Assembly (NCBI RefSeq): GCF_030124375.1 | Contig: NZ_JASKLS010000004.1 | Location: 358,985-405,261, forward strand | Origin: Sinorhizobium sp. 6-70 | Lineage (GTDB): Bacteria > Pseudomonadota > Alphaproteobacteria > Rhizobiales > Rhizobiaceae | DNA: 46,277 bases | Direction of reading: 5' to 3' | Shown here: positions 15,893 to 23,885 of the stretch, one piece after another | Position numbering within the stretch: the stretch's first letter is position 1 | Layout of the letters: each line of letters opens with the position of its first letter | Position numbers and translations under genes: made by a program | Notes under the pieces: generated by a model | What the model was told of the DNA's origin: nothing | Databases searched by the model: none | The model's input: the letters and a program-made list of their open reading frames with translations, nothing else

Positions 15893-17104
15893 TCAGAGCG
15901 CGCTCAGGAGTTCCTGAGTTGCCCAGCCGTCGGCGGGCAGTCCAAGCTTCAGTTGCTCCTTCTGCAACGCGGTGCGCGTGCCGGAGCCGAGAATGCCGTC
16001 GATCTTGCCGACATCGTGGCCGAGGGCCTGGAGTCGTGTCTGCAGCGCCTTCATCTCGACGTCACCGAGACCGGGTTCCGGATTGCCGCCCTGATAGGGC
16101 GAAGCGCCGGCAAGGCGAGTCGCGAAATAGGCGGCGGAGGTGGTGTAGATGAACGACTGGTTCCACTCGAGATAGATATTGAAATTCGGATAGGTGAGGA
16201 AGGCGACGCCCTTGCGACCTTGCGGCAGCACAAGCGATGCTTCAAGACCGCTGCTCGCGGTGTTGCCATCACGCGGCGCGACGCCAAGCGCGAACCAGTC
16301 ACCGGCGGTCATGCCGGCTTGCAGCCCGGTCTTCTCCCAGGGCAGGTTTTCCGGGACGCTGACTTCCTGGATCCAGGGCTGCCCGGCCTTGAAGCCGAGG
16401 CTCTGGATGAATTTCGCCGCCGTGAGGATGGCATCCGGCGAACTCTTCTTCAGATTGATGTGACCATCGCCGTCTCCGTCGACGCCATAGGCGATGATGT
16501 CTTCCGGCAGCATCTGCACCTGGCCGATCTCGCCGGCCCAGGCGCCGGTGGTCGTCGCCGGATCAAGGTCGCCATGCTGCACCATTTCGATCGCAGCAAG
16601 GAGCTGCGGCCGGAACATTTCCGGGCGGCGGCAGTCATGTGCCAGCGTCACCAGCGCATTGCGCGTATTGAAATCGCCCTGGACCGCGCCGAAATCCGTC
16701 TCCATGGCCCAGAAGGCAGTGATGACCGGCGCCGGCACGCCGAATTCGCTTTCCGCCCGTGCAAAAACCTCGGCATATTCCCTGATCTTCTGCGCGCCGA
16801 TATCGAGCCGGGCCTTGCTCACGGTGCGCTTGGAAAACTCCGTGAAGGTCTGCTTGAACACGCCCTGGGCGCGGTCGCGGCTCAGCACCTTCTGGTCGAT
16901 CGCGGCGCCCGCGAGCGCACGGTCGGCGACATCGGCCGGAATACCCTTGGCAACGGCCTCGGCCTTGACGCCGTCAAGGAACGTGGCGAGATCACCGCCG
17001 CAGGCCACGGGTGGCGTCTGCTGTTGGGTTTGCGCCAGCGCAGACGTGCCGGTCAGCGCCAGCAGTCCGAGGGTGAGGAGGATTTTGCGGGCCGTGCCTG
17101 TCAT
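15893..17104 (-). CDS. Lytic murein transglycosylase, MltB/SltB family, with C-terminal peptidoglycan-binding domain
   Basis: This 403-residue exported enzyme cleaves the MurNAc-GlcNAc bond of peptidoglycan to leave a 1,6-anhydro end. A signal peptide covers residues 1-24 (LLTLGLLALTGTSALAQ). The catalytic domain spans about 35-330; the general acid is Glu135 in FWAMETDFGA, followed by GEIGQVQMLPEDI and the DGDGDGHINL segment typical of MltB. A PG_binding_1 domain occupies the last 65 residues (LQTRLQALGHDVGKIDGI). It lacks an MltB lipobox: Ala-Leu-Ala-Gln ends the signal peptide, so it should be soluble in the periplasm. ATG 17104 is preferred because AAGGA lies 6 bases upstream; ATG 17107 is adjacent. 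Confidence 0.93.
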   Translation of the reverse strand: MTGTARKILLTLGLLALTGTSALAQTQQQTPPVACGGDLATFLDGVKAEAVAKGIPADVADRALAGAAIDQKVLSRDRAQGVFKQTFTEFSKRTVSKARLDIGAQKIREYAEVFARAESEFGVPAPVITAFWAMETDFGAVQGDFNTRNALVTLAHDCRRPEMFRPQLLAAIEMVQHGDLDPATTTGAWAGEIGQVQMLPEDIIAYGVDGDGDGHINLKKSSPDAILTAAKFIQSLGFKAGQPWIQEVSVPENLPWEKTGLQAGMTAGDWFALGVAPRDGNTASSGLEASLVLPQGRKGVAFLTYPNFNIYLEWNQSFIYTTSAAYFATRLAGASPYQGGNPEPGLGDVEMKALQTRLQALGHDVGKIDGILGSGTRTALQKEQLKLGLPADGWATQELLSAL

Positions 17105-17345
17105 CATAGTTCCTTTCCTTCGCCGCGCGGCCCCGGCAGGCCGGCGAGCGTGCAATCTGTCTCATGCCCGTTTTCCCAGATCGGCATCGATTTGAGAAAC
17201 AGGCAGCCATTCGAAATGCCCCAGCGATCCTTATGCGTCCGAGAGACGCCGGCGCTGCAAGAAGTCTGCCGAAGCTCTCTCAGAGCATTATGACCGAATG
17301 AAGAAATGCGGGGTTTGTGCGAGCAATCTGAACGACAATTGCCGT

Positions 17346-18125
17346 CTATCTCGAAACCGCCGCTACCCACTTCTGCCAGTTTTTCGCGGACCCGGCGAAG
17401 GCGTTGATGTCCGTGCTTCCCCGGATGCCGGGGATGACACCGGTGCTGGTGTATTGCCAGAAGGCCCAGCGGCGCTCGACATAGACCTCACCCGGATGCT
17501 TGGCGGTCGAGCGGACCCAGAAGTGATAGTCCTTGAACTGGTCGACGAGATTGTCGCGATGGAAGTCGACGGAGGTGTAGATGATCGGCCGCTTGCCGTA
17601 ATGCGCCTCCAGCCGGTCCATGAAGCGCTTCATCTCGGCGCGCACGGTCTCCGGGGAGGGGCGATAGCGGCAGGTCTTCGATTCACCGTTCCATTCTGCA
17701 TCGAGCACGGGCGGCAGATAGACAGCGCTCTTCGGCACGTTGGCGATGAACCAGTCGGCCTGGGCGTCCGCGGTGGAGCAGAAGTAATAGAAATGGTAGG
17801 GCGCATAGGGAATTCCGGCGGCGCGCGCCTGCTGCCAATATTCGTTGAAGCGGGTATCGATCCTGTCCTTGCCTTCCGTCGCCTTGATGAAGGCGAAGGA
17901 GACGCCTGAATTCTTGACCCGTGCCCAGTCGATGTCGCCGTTCCACTTGGAAACGTCGATGCCGTGGATGTTGTGACGATGCGGATTGCGGCCGCCGAAA
18001 TCCTGCGGGTCCGTATCCTGGAACCGCGGCGATATCGAAGCGGTCTGTACCAGGTCGTAGTCGGTTGAGGTGCAGGCGGAAAGAAGGGTTGCAACAGGCA
18101 GCAAAGCCAGGAGAAGCCGGCGCAT
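17346..18125 (-). CDS. Glycoside hydrolase family 25 lysozyme, lipoprotein
   Basis: This 259-residue lipoprotein has a type II signal peptide with lipobox LLSAC (lipid-carrying Cys18). The rest is a GH25 (Chalaropsis-type) muramidase domain. HGIDVSKWNGDIDW contains the catalytic-site Asp57, FAFIKATEG is the second beta strand, and the VLDAEWNG motif provides Asp142 and Glu144. A C-terminal FWQYTSTG segment completes the barrel. It cleaves beta-1,4 bonds in peptidoglycan. Proteins of this family in rhizobia may act in wall remodelling or against competitors; this cannot be decided here. ATG 18125 gives a compact signal peptide; an upstream in-frame ATG at 18164 adds 13 charged residues. Confidence 0.92.
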   Translation of the reverse strand: MRRLLLALLPVATLLSACTSTDYDLVQTASISPRFQDTDPQDFGGRNPHRHNIHGIDVSKWNGDIDWARVKNSGVSFAFIKATEGKDRIDTRFNEYWQQARAAGIPYAPYHFYYFCSTADAQADWFIANVPKSAVYLPPVLDAEWNGESKTCRYRPSPETVRAEMKRFMDRLEAHYGKRPIIYTSVDFHRDNLVDQFKDYHFWVRSTAKHPGEVYVERRWAFWQYTSTGVIPGIRGSTDINAFAGSAKNWQKWVAAVSR

Positions 18126-18321
18126 GGGGTTCCCGTTTCGAGACGATCGACGATCCTGCCTCACGCGATGGCTTTCATGATGGTGATTTTCCCCTCGGAG
18201 GCGTGCCCCATTTTCACCATATCATCGTAAAAATTGAGTTAGCTCAAGCGGGAATTGCGGCAGCGGCGAGCGGGCAAACATTCGCTGGCGCGAGCGGGCG
18301 CCCGCCGGGCCACGCAAAATG

Positions 18322-18999
18322 CTATCGGGCGCCGTTTCGATCCGGGTGGCGATAGACGGCGAGCCAGGCATATCCCCGGCCGATCGACTTCAATTCGAGC
18401 GTTGCGCCGTTTGTTTTCGCCTTCTCGCGCATGACCTCGAAAAGCGTCTCGCGCGGGGTCACGTGAAAGCGCTTCAGCCACGCCTGGAGCAGGCGGTGGA
18501 AGCCGCCGGGCCAGCCTTCCTGTTGGCCGAAGTCGGCAATATGAAGCGAGCCGCCCGGATTGAGCGCGGCGATCGCGGCGTCGAGAGACTTCTCCCATTC
18601 GGGAATCATCGACAGCGCATAGGAGATGACGATGCGGTTGAAGCCCGGCTGGTCGAAGGCGGTGGGCGTGAAATTCGTCGCATCGGCGACACGTAGTGCT
18701 ACACTCGACAAGCCCTGACGCCGAAGCTTTGCGCTCGCGGTCGCAAGCATCTCCGCGGAAATATCGAGGCCGAAGAGGAGCCTACCGGGATAGAGTTCGC
18801 CGATCATGGCGAGGTTACGGCCTGTACCGCAGCCGACCTCGAGCACCGAGGCGCCCGCCGGCGGGTTGAGCTCTCGGATCAGCGTGTCGCGTCCGAAGAG
18901 GTAATATTTCCGCGTGAAGTCATAGATGTAGCGCTGATAGCGATACATCTGGTCCATCAGGCGCGCGTGGTTGTTTTCCGACGGCTGGGCGGCGCTCAT
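18322..18999 (-). CDS. btaB: Diacylglycerylhomoserine N-methyltransferase BtaB
   Basis: This 225-residue class I SAM methyltransferase has its SAM loop at 52-60 (VLEVGCGTG) and the acidic FGLDIS motif after it. It trimethylates diacylglycerylhomoserine to give the betaine lipid DGTS. The N-terminal MDQMYRYQRYIYDFTRKYYLFGRD block is typical of BtaB. Its ATG overlaps the btaA stop codon (ATGA, 18996-18999), showing translational coupling with the enzyme that makes its substrate. In S. meliloti, DGTS replaces phospholipids during phosphate starvation. The pairing and order btaA-btaB make the assignment secure. Confidence 0.93.
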   Translation of the reverse strand: MSAAQPSENNHARLMDQMYRYQRYIYDFTRKYYLFGRDTLIRELNPPAGASVLEVGCGTGRNLAMIGELYPGRLLFGLDISAEMLATASAKLRRQGLSSVALRVADATNFTPTAFDQPGFNRIVISYALSMIPEWEKSLDAAIAALNPGGSLHIADFGQQEGWPGGFHRLLQAWLKRFHVTPRETLFEVMREKAKTNGATLELKSIGRGYAWLAVYRHPDRNGAR

Positions 19000-20246
19000 G
19001 CTTTCTTCCGATAGACGTGGAAGCCGCCATAGATGGCCGAACGGTCCTCCGCACCGAGTTTGGTGGACGCCTCGGCATCGTAGTGCCACTGGTCGAGCAG
19101 AGCCGCGGAGACGCGGCCCGGCAGGATGCTCGCTTCCGCGGCGGTGCGGAAAATCACCACGGCGCCGCTGTCGGCGGTGCGCGTGATCTCCGTCCAAAGG
19201 TCGTTCAACTGCCGATCGTTCATCCAGTCCTGCGCGTCGAGCAGGACGTAACGATCGACCGACGAAGCCGCTTTGCGGGCCAGCAATTCGGTAAAGCTTG
19301 CGTGGTGGACCTCGACGCGGTCGGCATGATCGCGGATCGCTTCGTGGTTCTCGGCTTGCAGATAGGCCGGCAGCTCGCCTTCATGCGGCAGCGGGTAGCG
19401 CCGCGCGAAGGCCTGCCAGGCGAAATAGTTCTCGCGAAGCGGGAAGTGGCAGGTGAGCTTCTCAAGGCGTTGGCGCAGCACCGCGGCCAGCGATTTCTCA
19501 TCGCTCAGGCTCGCGAGCTCGTCGAATTGCTGCGGCGGGATGCCGAGACCGAAAAGCGAGCTCTTGCGGCTGGTGATCCAGCGAATGACCGGACGCTCGA
19601 ACAGCGGCGCGAGCCTTTCGTCGAAGAACTGGCGCTGTTCGCGCATCGACCGGGCCTGGACGAACTCCTCGGGGTTGATGCCATGGAGACGGGCGAGCAG
19701 ATGACTGGCGGCGATGAAACGGCCGAGAAGGCCAGTGCGATAGATGTTGCGGCCGAAGACGCCGATGCGGCGTCGTCCGTCGAGCGCCCGGCCGTTCCAG
19801 TAGGCGCGGGTCGTCGCGTCGACGTTAGGAGCGAGGAAAAGGTCGAAGGCCTGCACATTCGACTGCGTGTCTGTCGCGGCAAGAAAGCGCACGATGTCCT
19901 TGTGGCTTGGCAAGTGGCGAAAGGCGGCGAGTTTCAGCCGGTTCAACGCGACATGGTGCGGATTGAGGTCGACGACATCGATATGGGCGGGGCCGGCGGA
20001 GAGATAGGTCAGCATGTTGCAACCGCCTGAACCGATCGTCACGATGCGGTGTCCGGCACGGATCCGCATTGCCGCCATGTCGACGATCGGATCTTCCCAG
20101 ATCTGCGGGTAGACGAGCCCCGAGAAAAGCAACCCGAACAGGCGTTCCGACAGGCCGGCGAGGGAGAGGGGCTTGTGCTGCAGCAGCGCGCTTTTCAGCT
20201 TTGGATTCTTCCTGCCAAAGCCGGCGTCGGGGGCGAGTTCGGTCAT
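18996..20246 (-). CDS. btaA: S-adenosylmethionine:diacylglycerol 3-amino-3-carboxypropyl transferase BtaA
   Basis: This 416-residue enzyme transfers the aminocarboxypropyl group of SAM to diacylglycerol, the first step of betaine lipid (DGTS) synthesis. Recognisable family blocks are FSGLVYPQIWEDPIVDMAAM (41-60), the SAM-site IGSGGCNMLTYLS (71-83), VVDLNPHHVALNRLKL, and the later YVLLDAQDWM. The length agrees with known BtaA (about 415). It is the first gene of the btaAB operon. Expression in S. meliloti is PhoB-dependent (established), but upstream I find only a single PHO-box-like heptamer, CCGTCAT on the minus strand at 20311-20305. A divergent serine hydrolase gene begins at 20425. Confidence 0.95.
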   Translation of the reverse strand: MTELAPDAGFGRKNPKLKSALLQHKPLSLAGLSERLFGLLFSGLVYPQIWEDPIVDMAAMRIRAGHRIVTIGSGGCNMLTYLSAGPAHIDVVDLNPHHVALNRLKLAAFRHLPSHKDIVRFLAATDTQSNVQAFDLFLAPNVDATTRAYWNGRALDGRRRIGVFGRNIYRTGLLGRFIAASHLLARLHGINPEEFVQARSMREQRQFFDERLAPLFERPVIRWITSRKSSLFGLGIPPQQFDELASLSDEKSLAAVLRQRLEKLTCHFPLRENYFAWQAFARRYPLPHEGELPAYLQAENHEAIRDHADRVEVHHASFTELLARKAASSVDRYVLLDAQDWMNDRQLNDLWTEITRTADSGAVVIFRTAAEASILPGRVSAALLDQWHYDAEASTKLGAEDRSAIYGGFHVYRKKA

Positions 20247-20424
20247 CTTTGCCTGTCATCCAGTTGAAACTTAGCCGCTTCTAAAGTGACTCCGCTACAC
20301 TTTGATGACGGGGTTTCGCACAGCCGCGAGGCTTCCGAGGGCTTTTCCTTTCGCCGGAATCCTGTTTCTCTCGTAACTGCCGCGCGTGCGGAGACGTGAC
20401 GGTCCGGGAGCCGGGAGGACGCGC

Positions 20425-21792
20425 ATGAAACGGTTGCTGAAGGCGATCGCCGGAGCGGTGGTCGTCGGTCTTGCGGGGATCGGCGGATGGCTGGCATTGT
20501 TCCCGCCGGAGCTTCTGAAGGTGGGCGACGGCTATGCCGCCAAGATCGTCTGCTCCAATGTCTTCCTTGCCAAACGCGATCCGCAAGCGGTTCTTGCGGA
20601 GGACGTGCAGGCGCCCGGCCATCCGCTCTTGAAGTTCGTCCGCGTCTCGGTCGATCGGGAAAAGGAGAGCGTGACGGCGCGCATATTCGGCTTTGCCGCG
20701 CCCGGCCGAGCGGTCCATAGGCCGGGATATGGTTGTACCAATGTCGATGACAGCGGCGCGCAGGCGCTTGCGGGTTCGGCAACGGGGACAGGGGCTGAGA
20801 CCGGAGCCATAGGGACTCACGACGCGGCTATCGGCTGGCCAGACGGCAGCAAAGCCGACATAGATCCGGCGATTCAGAGCGTCATCGAGGATGCCGGCCT
20901 GGCGGGTTCCGGCATACGGGCGATCGCCGTCGTGCGAGACGGCCGGCTGGTGGCCGAGACCTATGGCCCTGGCTTCGATCGGGGGACGCCTCTGCTCGGC
21001 TGGTCGATGACGAAATCGGTGACTGCGGCCCTGATCGGCCTGCGGACCGGGGAGGGGAAGATGGACGTCGCCCGCAGCGATCTTCTGCCAGCCTGGAGCG
21101 GCGATGATCGGTCGCGGATCAAGCTCGCCGATCTCCTGGCGATGCAGAGCGGGCTCGCGTTCAACGAGGACTATGGCGACGTGACCGACGTCACGCGCAT
21201 GCTCTATCTCGAAAGCGACATGGCCGGCTTCGTGGCGTCAAAGCAGCTGGACATGCAGCCGGGCAAGAAATTCCGCTATTCGAGCGGCACCAGCAATCTT
21301 CTGTCCCAGCTGTGGATGCGAACGTTCGACGATCCGGCCGAAGCGCTCGCTTATCCGCGCAAGGCGCTCTTCGCCCCGCTCGGCATGACGAGCGCCGTGA
21401 TGGAAACGGATGCGAGCGGCACCTTCGTCGGTTCCTCCTACATGTATGCGACGGCGCAGGACTGGGCGCGCTTCGCGCAGTTTCTATTGGATGACGGAAG
21501 CTGGAAGGGCAGGCGGATTTTGCCGGAGGGTTATGTTTCCTTCATGCGCACGCCATCGGCGGCGTCCGGCGGCGATTATGGCTCCGCACAGGTGTGGCTG
21601 CAGGAAAACGGCATCCGCGCCGGCACAGGCAACTTCCCGCCGGATACGTTCTGGATGCTTGGGCACGACGGACAGGCGATCATGCTCGTTCCGTCACTGC
21701 GGCTCGCGGTCGTCCGCCTCGGTCTCACACCGTCGCGCACCGGCTACGACGTGCAGAAGCTGAATGCGAAAATAATAGAGGCGCTCGATTGA
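20425..21792 (+). CDS. Serine hydrolase of the beta-lactamase / penicillin-binding (class C-like) family
   Basis: This 455-residue protein has an N-terminal membrane anchor or signal (residues 5-25, AIAGAVVVGLAGIGGWLALF) and a class C beta-lactamase-like catalytic domain from about 140 on. The active-site motifs are SMTK (Ser194, Lys197), the Tyr motif RYSSG (Tyr285) and GHDG (414-416; HxG in place of KTG). This set resembles 6-aminohexanoate-dimer hydrolases and esterases rather than true penicillinases. The substrate is unknown. ATG 20425 has GGGAGGA 7 bases upstream; in-frame codons further up are not needed. It is divergent from btaA and is followed by a palindromic repeat. Confidence 0.88.
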   Translation: MKRLLKAIAGAVVVGLAGIGGWLALFPPELLKVGDGYAAKIVCSNVFLAKRDPQAVLAEDVQAPGHPLLKFVRVSVDREKESVTARIFGFAAPGRAVHRPGYGCTNVDDSGAQALAGSATGTGAETGAIGTHDAAIGWPDGSKADIDPAIQSVIEDAGLAGSGIRAIAVVRDGRLVAETYGPGFDRGTPLLGWSMTKSVTAALIGLRTGEGKMDVARSDLLPAWSGDDRSRIKLADLLAMQSGLAFNEDYGDVTDVTRMLYLESDMAGFVASKQLDMQPGKKFRYSSGTSNLLSQLWMRTFDDPAEALAYPRKALFAPLGMTSAVMETDASGTFVGSSYMYATAQDWARFAQFLLDDGSWKGRRILPEGYVSFMRTPSAASGGDYGSAQVWLQENGIRAGTGNFPPDTFWMLGHDGQAIMLVPSLRLAVVRLGLTPSRTGYDVQKLNAKIIEALD

Positions 21793-21853
21793 GCGCCCTC
21801 GGACATCAGTTTCACGCTGTTTGCCGGACGACGCCCAGGGCTTAAATCATTTG

Positions 21854-21902
21854 GAGCGGGATGCGGGCGGAAAACCGCACACACTTTTCCTCATCCCGCT
21901 CT
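21854..21902. repeat. GAGCGGGAT...ATCCCGCTC palindromic intergenic repeat, full copy
   Basis: GAGCGGGATGCGGGCGGAAA (21854-21873) is followed by ACCGCACACACTTTTCC and the closing TCATCCCGCTC. It is the longer version of the element at 5108-5142. It lies between two convergent genes, and its right end reaches the stop codon of the SLT lipoprotein gene (21901-21903), so it can terminate transcripts from both sides. Confidence 0.65.
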
Positions 21903-22947
21903 AGCGCATATCGAGCTCGTCTAGCAGGCCCTTGCGCTTGGCGTGATAGTAGTAGCCGCTGGCGTAAAGCTTTACGGCGCCGTCATGCTGGTTGTCGGCC
22001 ACCATCCAGGCGCCGCGCAGGTACTTGGTCGCGTATTTGAGATTGGTTTCCGCGTCGAACAGACCCTCGGCCGGGCCTTCATAACCTAGACCCTTGGCGG
22101 TGTTATAGCGGATCTGCATCAGGCCGAAGTTGCCCTTGCTGTAGGCGCGGGGATTGTAGTTGCTCTCGCGCTTGACGACCCGGTGCACGAGCTCCACCGG
22201 AATGCCGTTCAGCTCCGCATAATATTTGATCAGCCGGTCGAGTTCCGGACGCGAGCTGGTCGGCGTCTTTGAGAACTTCAGCGAGTCGGGGATGACGCTT
22301 GCGACGGCGCCGACGGCAGAGCCGATCACGCCGGTGTTCGGCCGCGCCGTCGGAACGATCATCCGGTTGGCGACCAGCGTTTCGAGGCCGACCGGCTCGC
22401 CCGTGTCGAAATCCGATTCCATGGCCGCGGCAACCCCCAGGAAGGGCACGGTTGCGGGCGCGGCGGCGGCGGGCTTTTCTGCAAGCTCGGCCGATGTGGC
22501 CGGCCCTGCCATCGCCACTTCGAATGCCTGACCCGGCTTGGCGGTCGGAATCGCAACCCTCTGGGGAGCGGCATAGGCCAGCGTTGCATCGCTGGCCGGC
22601 ATTGTCGCGGTCGCCGCTATCGGAGAGGTCTCCGTCGCTGCGGTTGCCACCATGGTTGTCGTCGACGCCGCGGCGGCGTCCGTCGCGGTTGCGCCTGGTG
22701 TCGTCTCACCGGGGGTCGTTTGAGAAGCAAGGGCTGTCGAAGCTACGGTCGCCGCTCCGTCCGGTGTCGGCAGGGCATAGGCCGTCATTTCTGTTCCGGG
22801 CTTCGCGATGGGGGTGACTGTCTGCACGGCGGTGAGTTCTTCAAGCGACGTATGCTCGACCGTGGAGCACCCCGAGGCAATGGCCACCGATGCCAGGGCA
22901 GCGGCAGTAAATGCCCGTTTTGTAAGGGAGATACGGAATACAGCCAT
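21901..22947 (-). CDS. Lytic transglycosylase (SLT domain) lipoprotein with long Ala/Thr-rich linker
   Basis: This 348-residue protein has a type II signal peptide with lipobox IASGC (Cys27). Residues 30-220 form a low-complexity Ala/Thr/Pro region containing repeated IPTAKPGQ/VPTARPNT-like motifs, probably a spacer through the periplasm. The C-terminal SLT (goose-lysozyme-like) domain starts near 235; the catalytic Glu261 lies in VVKRESNYNPRAYS, followed by GNFGLMQIRYNTAKG. The C-terminal block YYYHAKRKG replaces the usual YN-GG motif. It cuts glycan strands to leave anhydro ends. The promoter region carries GAATC and TTAACC (23014-23028), which may connect it to the cell cycle. Confidence 0.9.
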   Translation of the reverse strand: MAVFRISLTKRAFTAAALASVAIASGCSTVEHTSLEELTAVQTVTPIAKPGTEMTAYALPTPDGAATVASTALASQTTPGETTPGATATDAAAASTTTMVATAATETSPIAATATMPASDATLAYAAPQRVAIPTAKPGQAFEVAMAGPATSAELAEKPAAAAPATVPFLGVAAAMESDFDTGEPVGLETLVANRMIVPTARPNTGVIGSAVGAVASVIPDSLKFSKTPTSSRPELDRLIKYYAELNGIPVELVHRVVKRESNYNPRAYSKGNFGLMQIRYNTAKGLGYEGPAEGLFDAETNLKYATKYLRGAWMVADNQHDGAVKLYASGYYYHAKRKGLLDELDMR

Positions 22948-23013
22948 AGTGTCACTTTCGTGCTTCTGGGCCCCGTAGCCCCCGCAAATCAGTGGATGCC
23001 AACCACCGCGCTT

Positions 23014-23028
23014 GAATCTCCATTAACC
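23014..23028 (-). promoter_or_regulatory. GANTC and TTAACC motifs upstream of the SLT lipoprotein
   Basis: GAATC (23014-23018) lies four bases from TTAACC (23023-23028), about 67-80 bp upstream of the SLT lipoprotein start. GANTC is the CcrM methylation site and TTAACC a CtrA half-site. It is a weak, motif-only inference. Confidence 0.25.
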
Positions 23029-23063
23029 TATGCCGTCAGTTGCGGCAAGCGCGTGGGAGATTT

Positions 23064-23693
23064 TCACGGCGCAGCCCGTTTCAGACCGGCCGTCAGCAGG
23101 CCAGCACCGATCAGCAGCGAGCCGCCGGTGCGGTTGACCACGCGGCGAATATTCGGCTTGCGGATCGTGTTTCGGGCGGCCGCGGCGAGAAAGGCATAAA
23201 GCGCTGCATTGAGTGTCGCGAGCATAAGGAACGTCGCCTCGAAAATCGCCATCTGGGCAAAGAGCGGCCGCGACAAATCGAGGAACTGCGGCAGGAAGGC
23301 GACGAAGAAGATGATGCTCTTCGGATTGAGAGCGGTGACGGCATAAGCGTGCGGGAAGATGCGCCGCGGCCTTTCCGCCGAAGCCGCGCTATCGGCTTCT
23401 TCGCCACCGACCGGTGCCTTCCAGAGTTTGATGCCGAGCCAGACGAGGTAAGCGGCGCCGACCCATTTCAAGACGGTGAAGATGGCGGCCGACGTAGCGA
23501 GCAGGGCGCCAAGGCCAAGCATCGAGGCGGTCATGGCGGTGAAGTCGCCGAGGGCGACGCCGGCGACGGTCGCGCCGGCAGTCTTGCGGCCGTGGCCGAG
23601 GGAGTAGGAGATCACGAGAAGAATGGTCGGGCCGGGGATCGCGAGCAGCACCGCCGACGCGGCCGCAAAGGCAAACCAGTGTTCGAAGGACAT
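23064..23693 (-). CDS. LysE/RhtB family amino-acid exporter
   Basis: This 209-residue inner-membrane protein has about six helices and the LysE family pattern: AIPGPTILLVISYSLGHGRK in the first third, a central helix pair (LKWVGAAYLVWLGIKLWKAP), then AVTALNPKSIIFFVAFLPQF, the conserved NPK block. It exports an amino acid or derivative such as homoserine, threonine or lysine; which one cannot be told. GGAG lies 8 bases before the ATG. It stands alone: a mosaic repeat separates it from pfp upstream, and a 115-bp gap separates it from the SLT lipoprotein gene. Confidence 0.92.
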   Translation of the reverse strand: MSFEHWFAFAAASAVLLAIPGPTILLVISYSLGHGRKTAGATVAGVALGDFTAMTASMLGLGALLATSAAIFTVLKWVGAAYLVWLGIKLWKAPVGGEEADSAASAERPRRIFPHAYAVTALNPKSIIFFVAFLPQFLDLSRPLFAQMAIFEATFLMLATLNAALYAFLAAAARNTIRKPNIRRVVNRTGGSLLIGAGLLTAGLKRAAP

Positions 23694-23789
23694 GAAAAGG
23701 CTCCGCGCTTGAATGGCTTCCTGGAAAGAACCGGGAGGGAGCCACGCAAGCGCGAAGCCGTCAACTGCAATTATGGGTGCCGCTTCCAG

Positions 23790-23885
23790 CGCCGCGCGTC
23801 CTTCGGGACGCGCAAAGGTCGCTGTAGCACTCTGAATTGCTGCATGATTTTTTCCTCAAATCGATTCCGATTTGAGGAATCATGC
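23790..23885. repeat. Sinorhizobium mosaic repeat (ABC-element-like), copy 2
   Basis: It carries the same block order as 12131-12224: a CGCGTCCTTCGGGACGCG hairpin, CAAAGGTCGCTGTAGC, CTGAATTGCTGCATG, and a terminal hairpin built from CCTCAAATCG / CGATTTGAGG-like arms. It sits directly after the pfp stop codon (minus strand), so it is transcribed at the 3' end of pfp and may act as its terminator. Confidence 0.65.

Noticed and set aside
20305..20311. PHO box for btaA
   Set aside because: Only one heptamer matches; the second half at the required spacing matches 3 of 7 positions.
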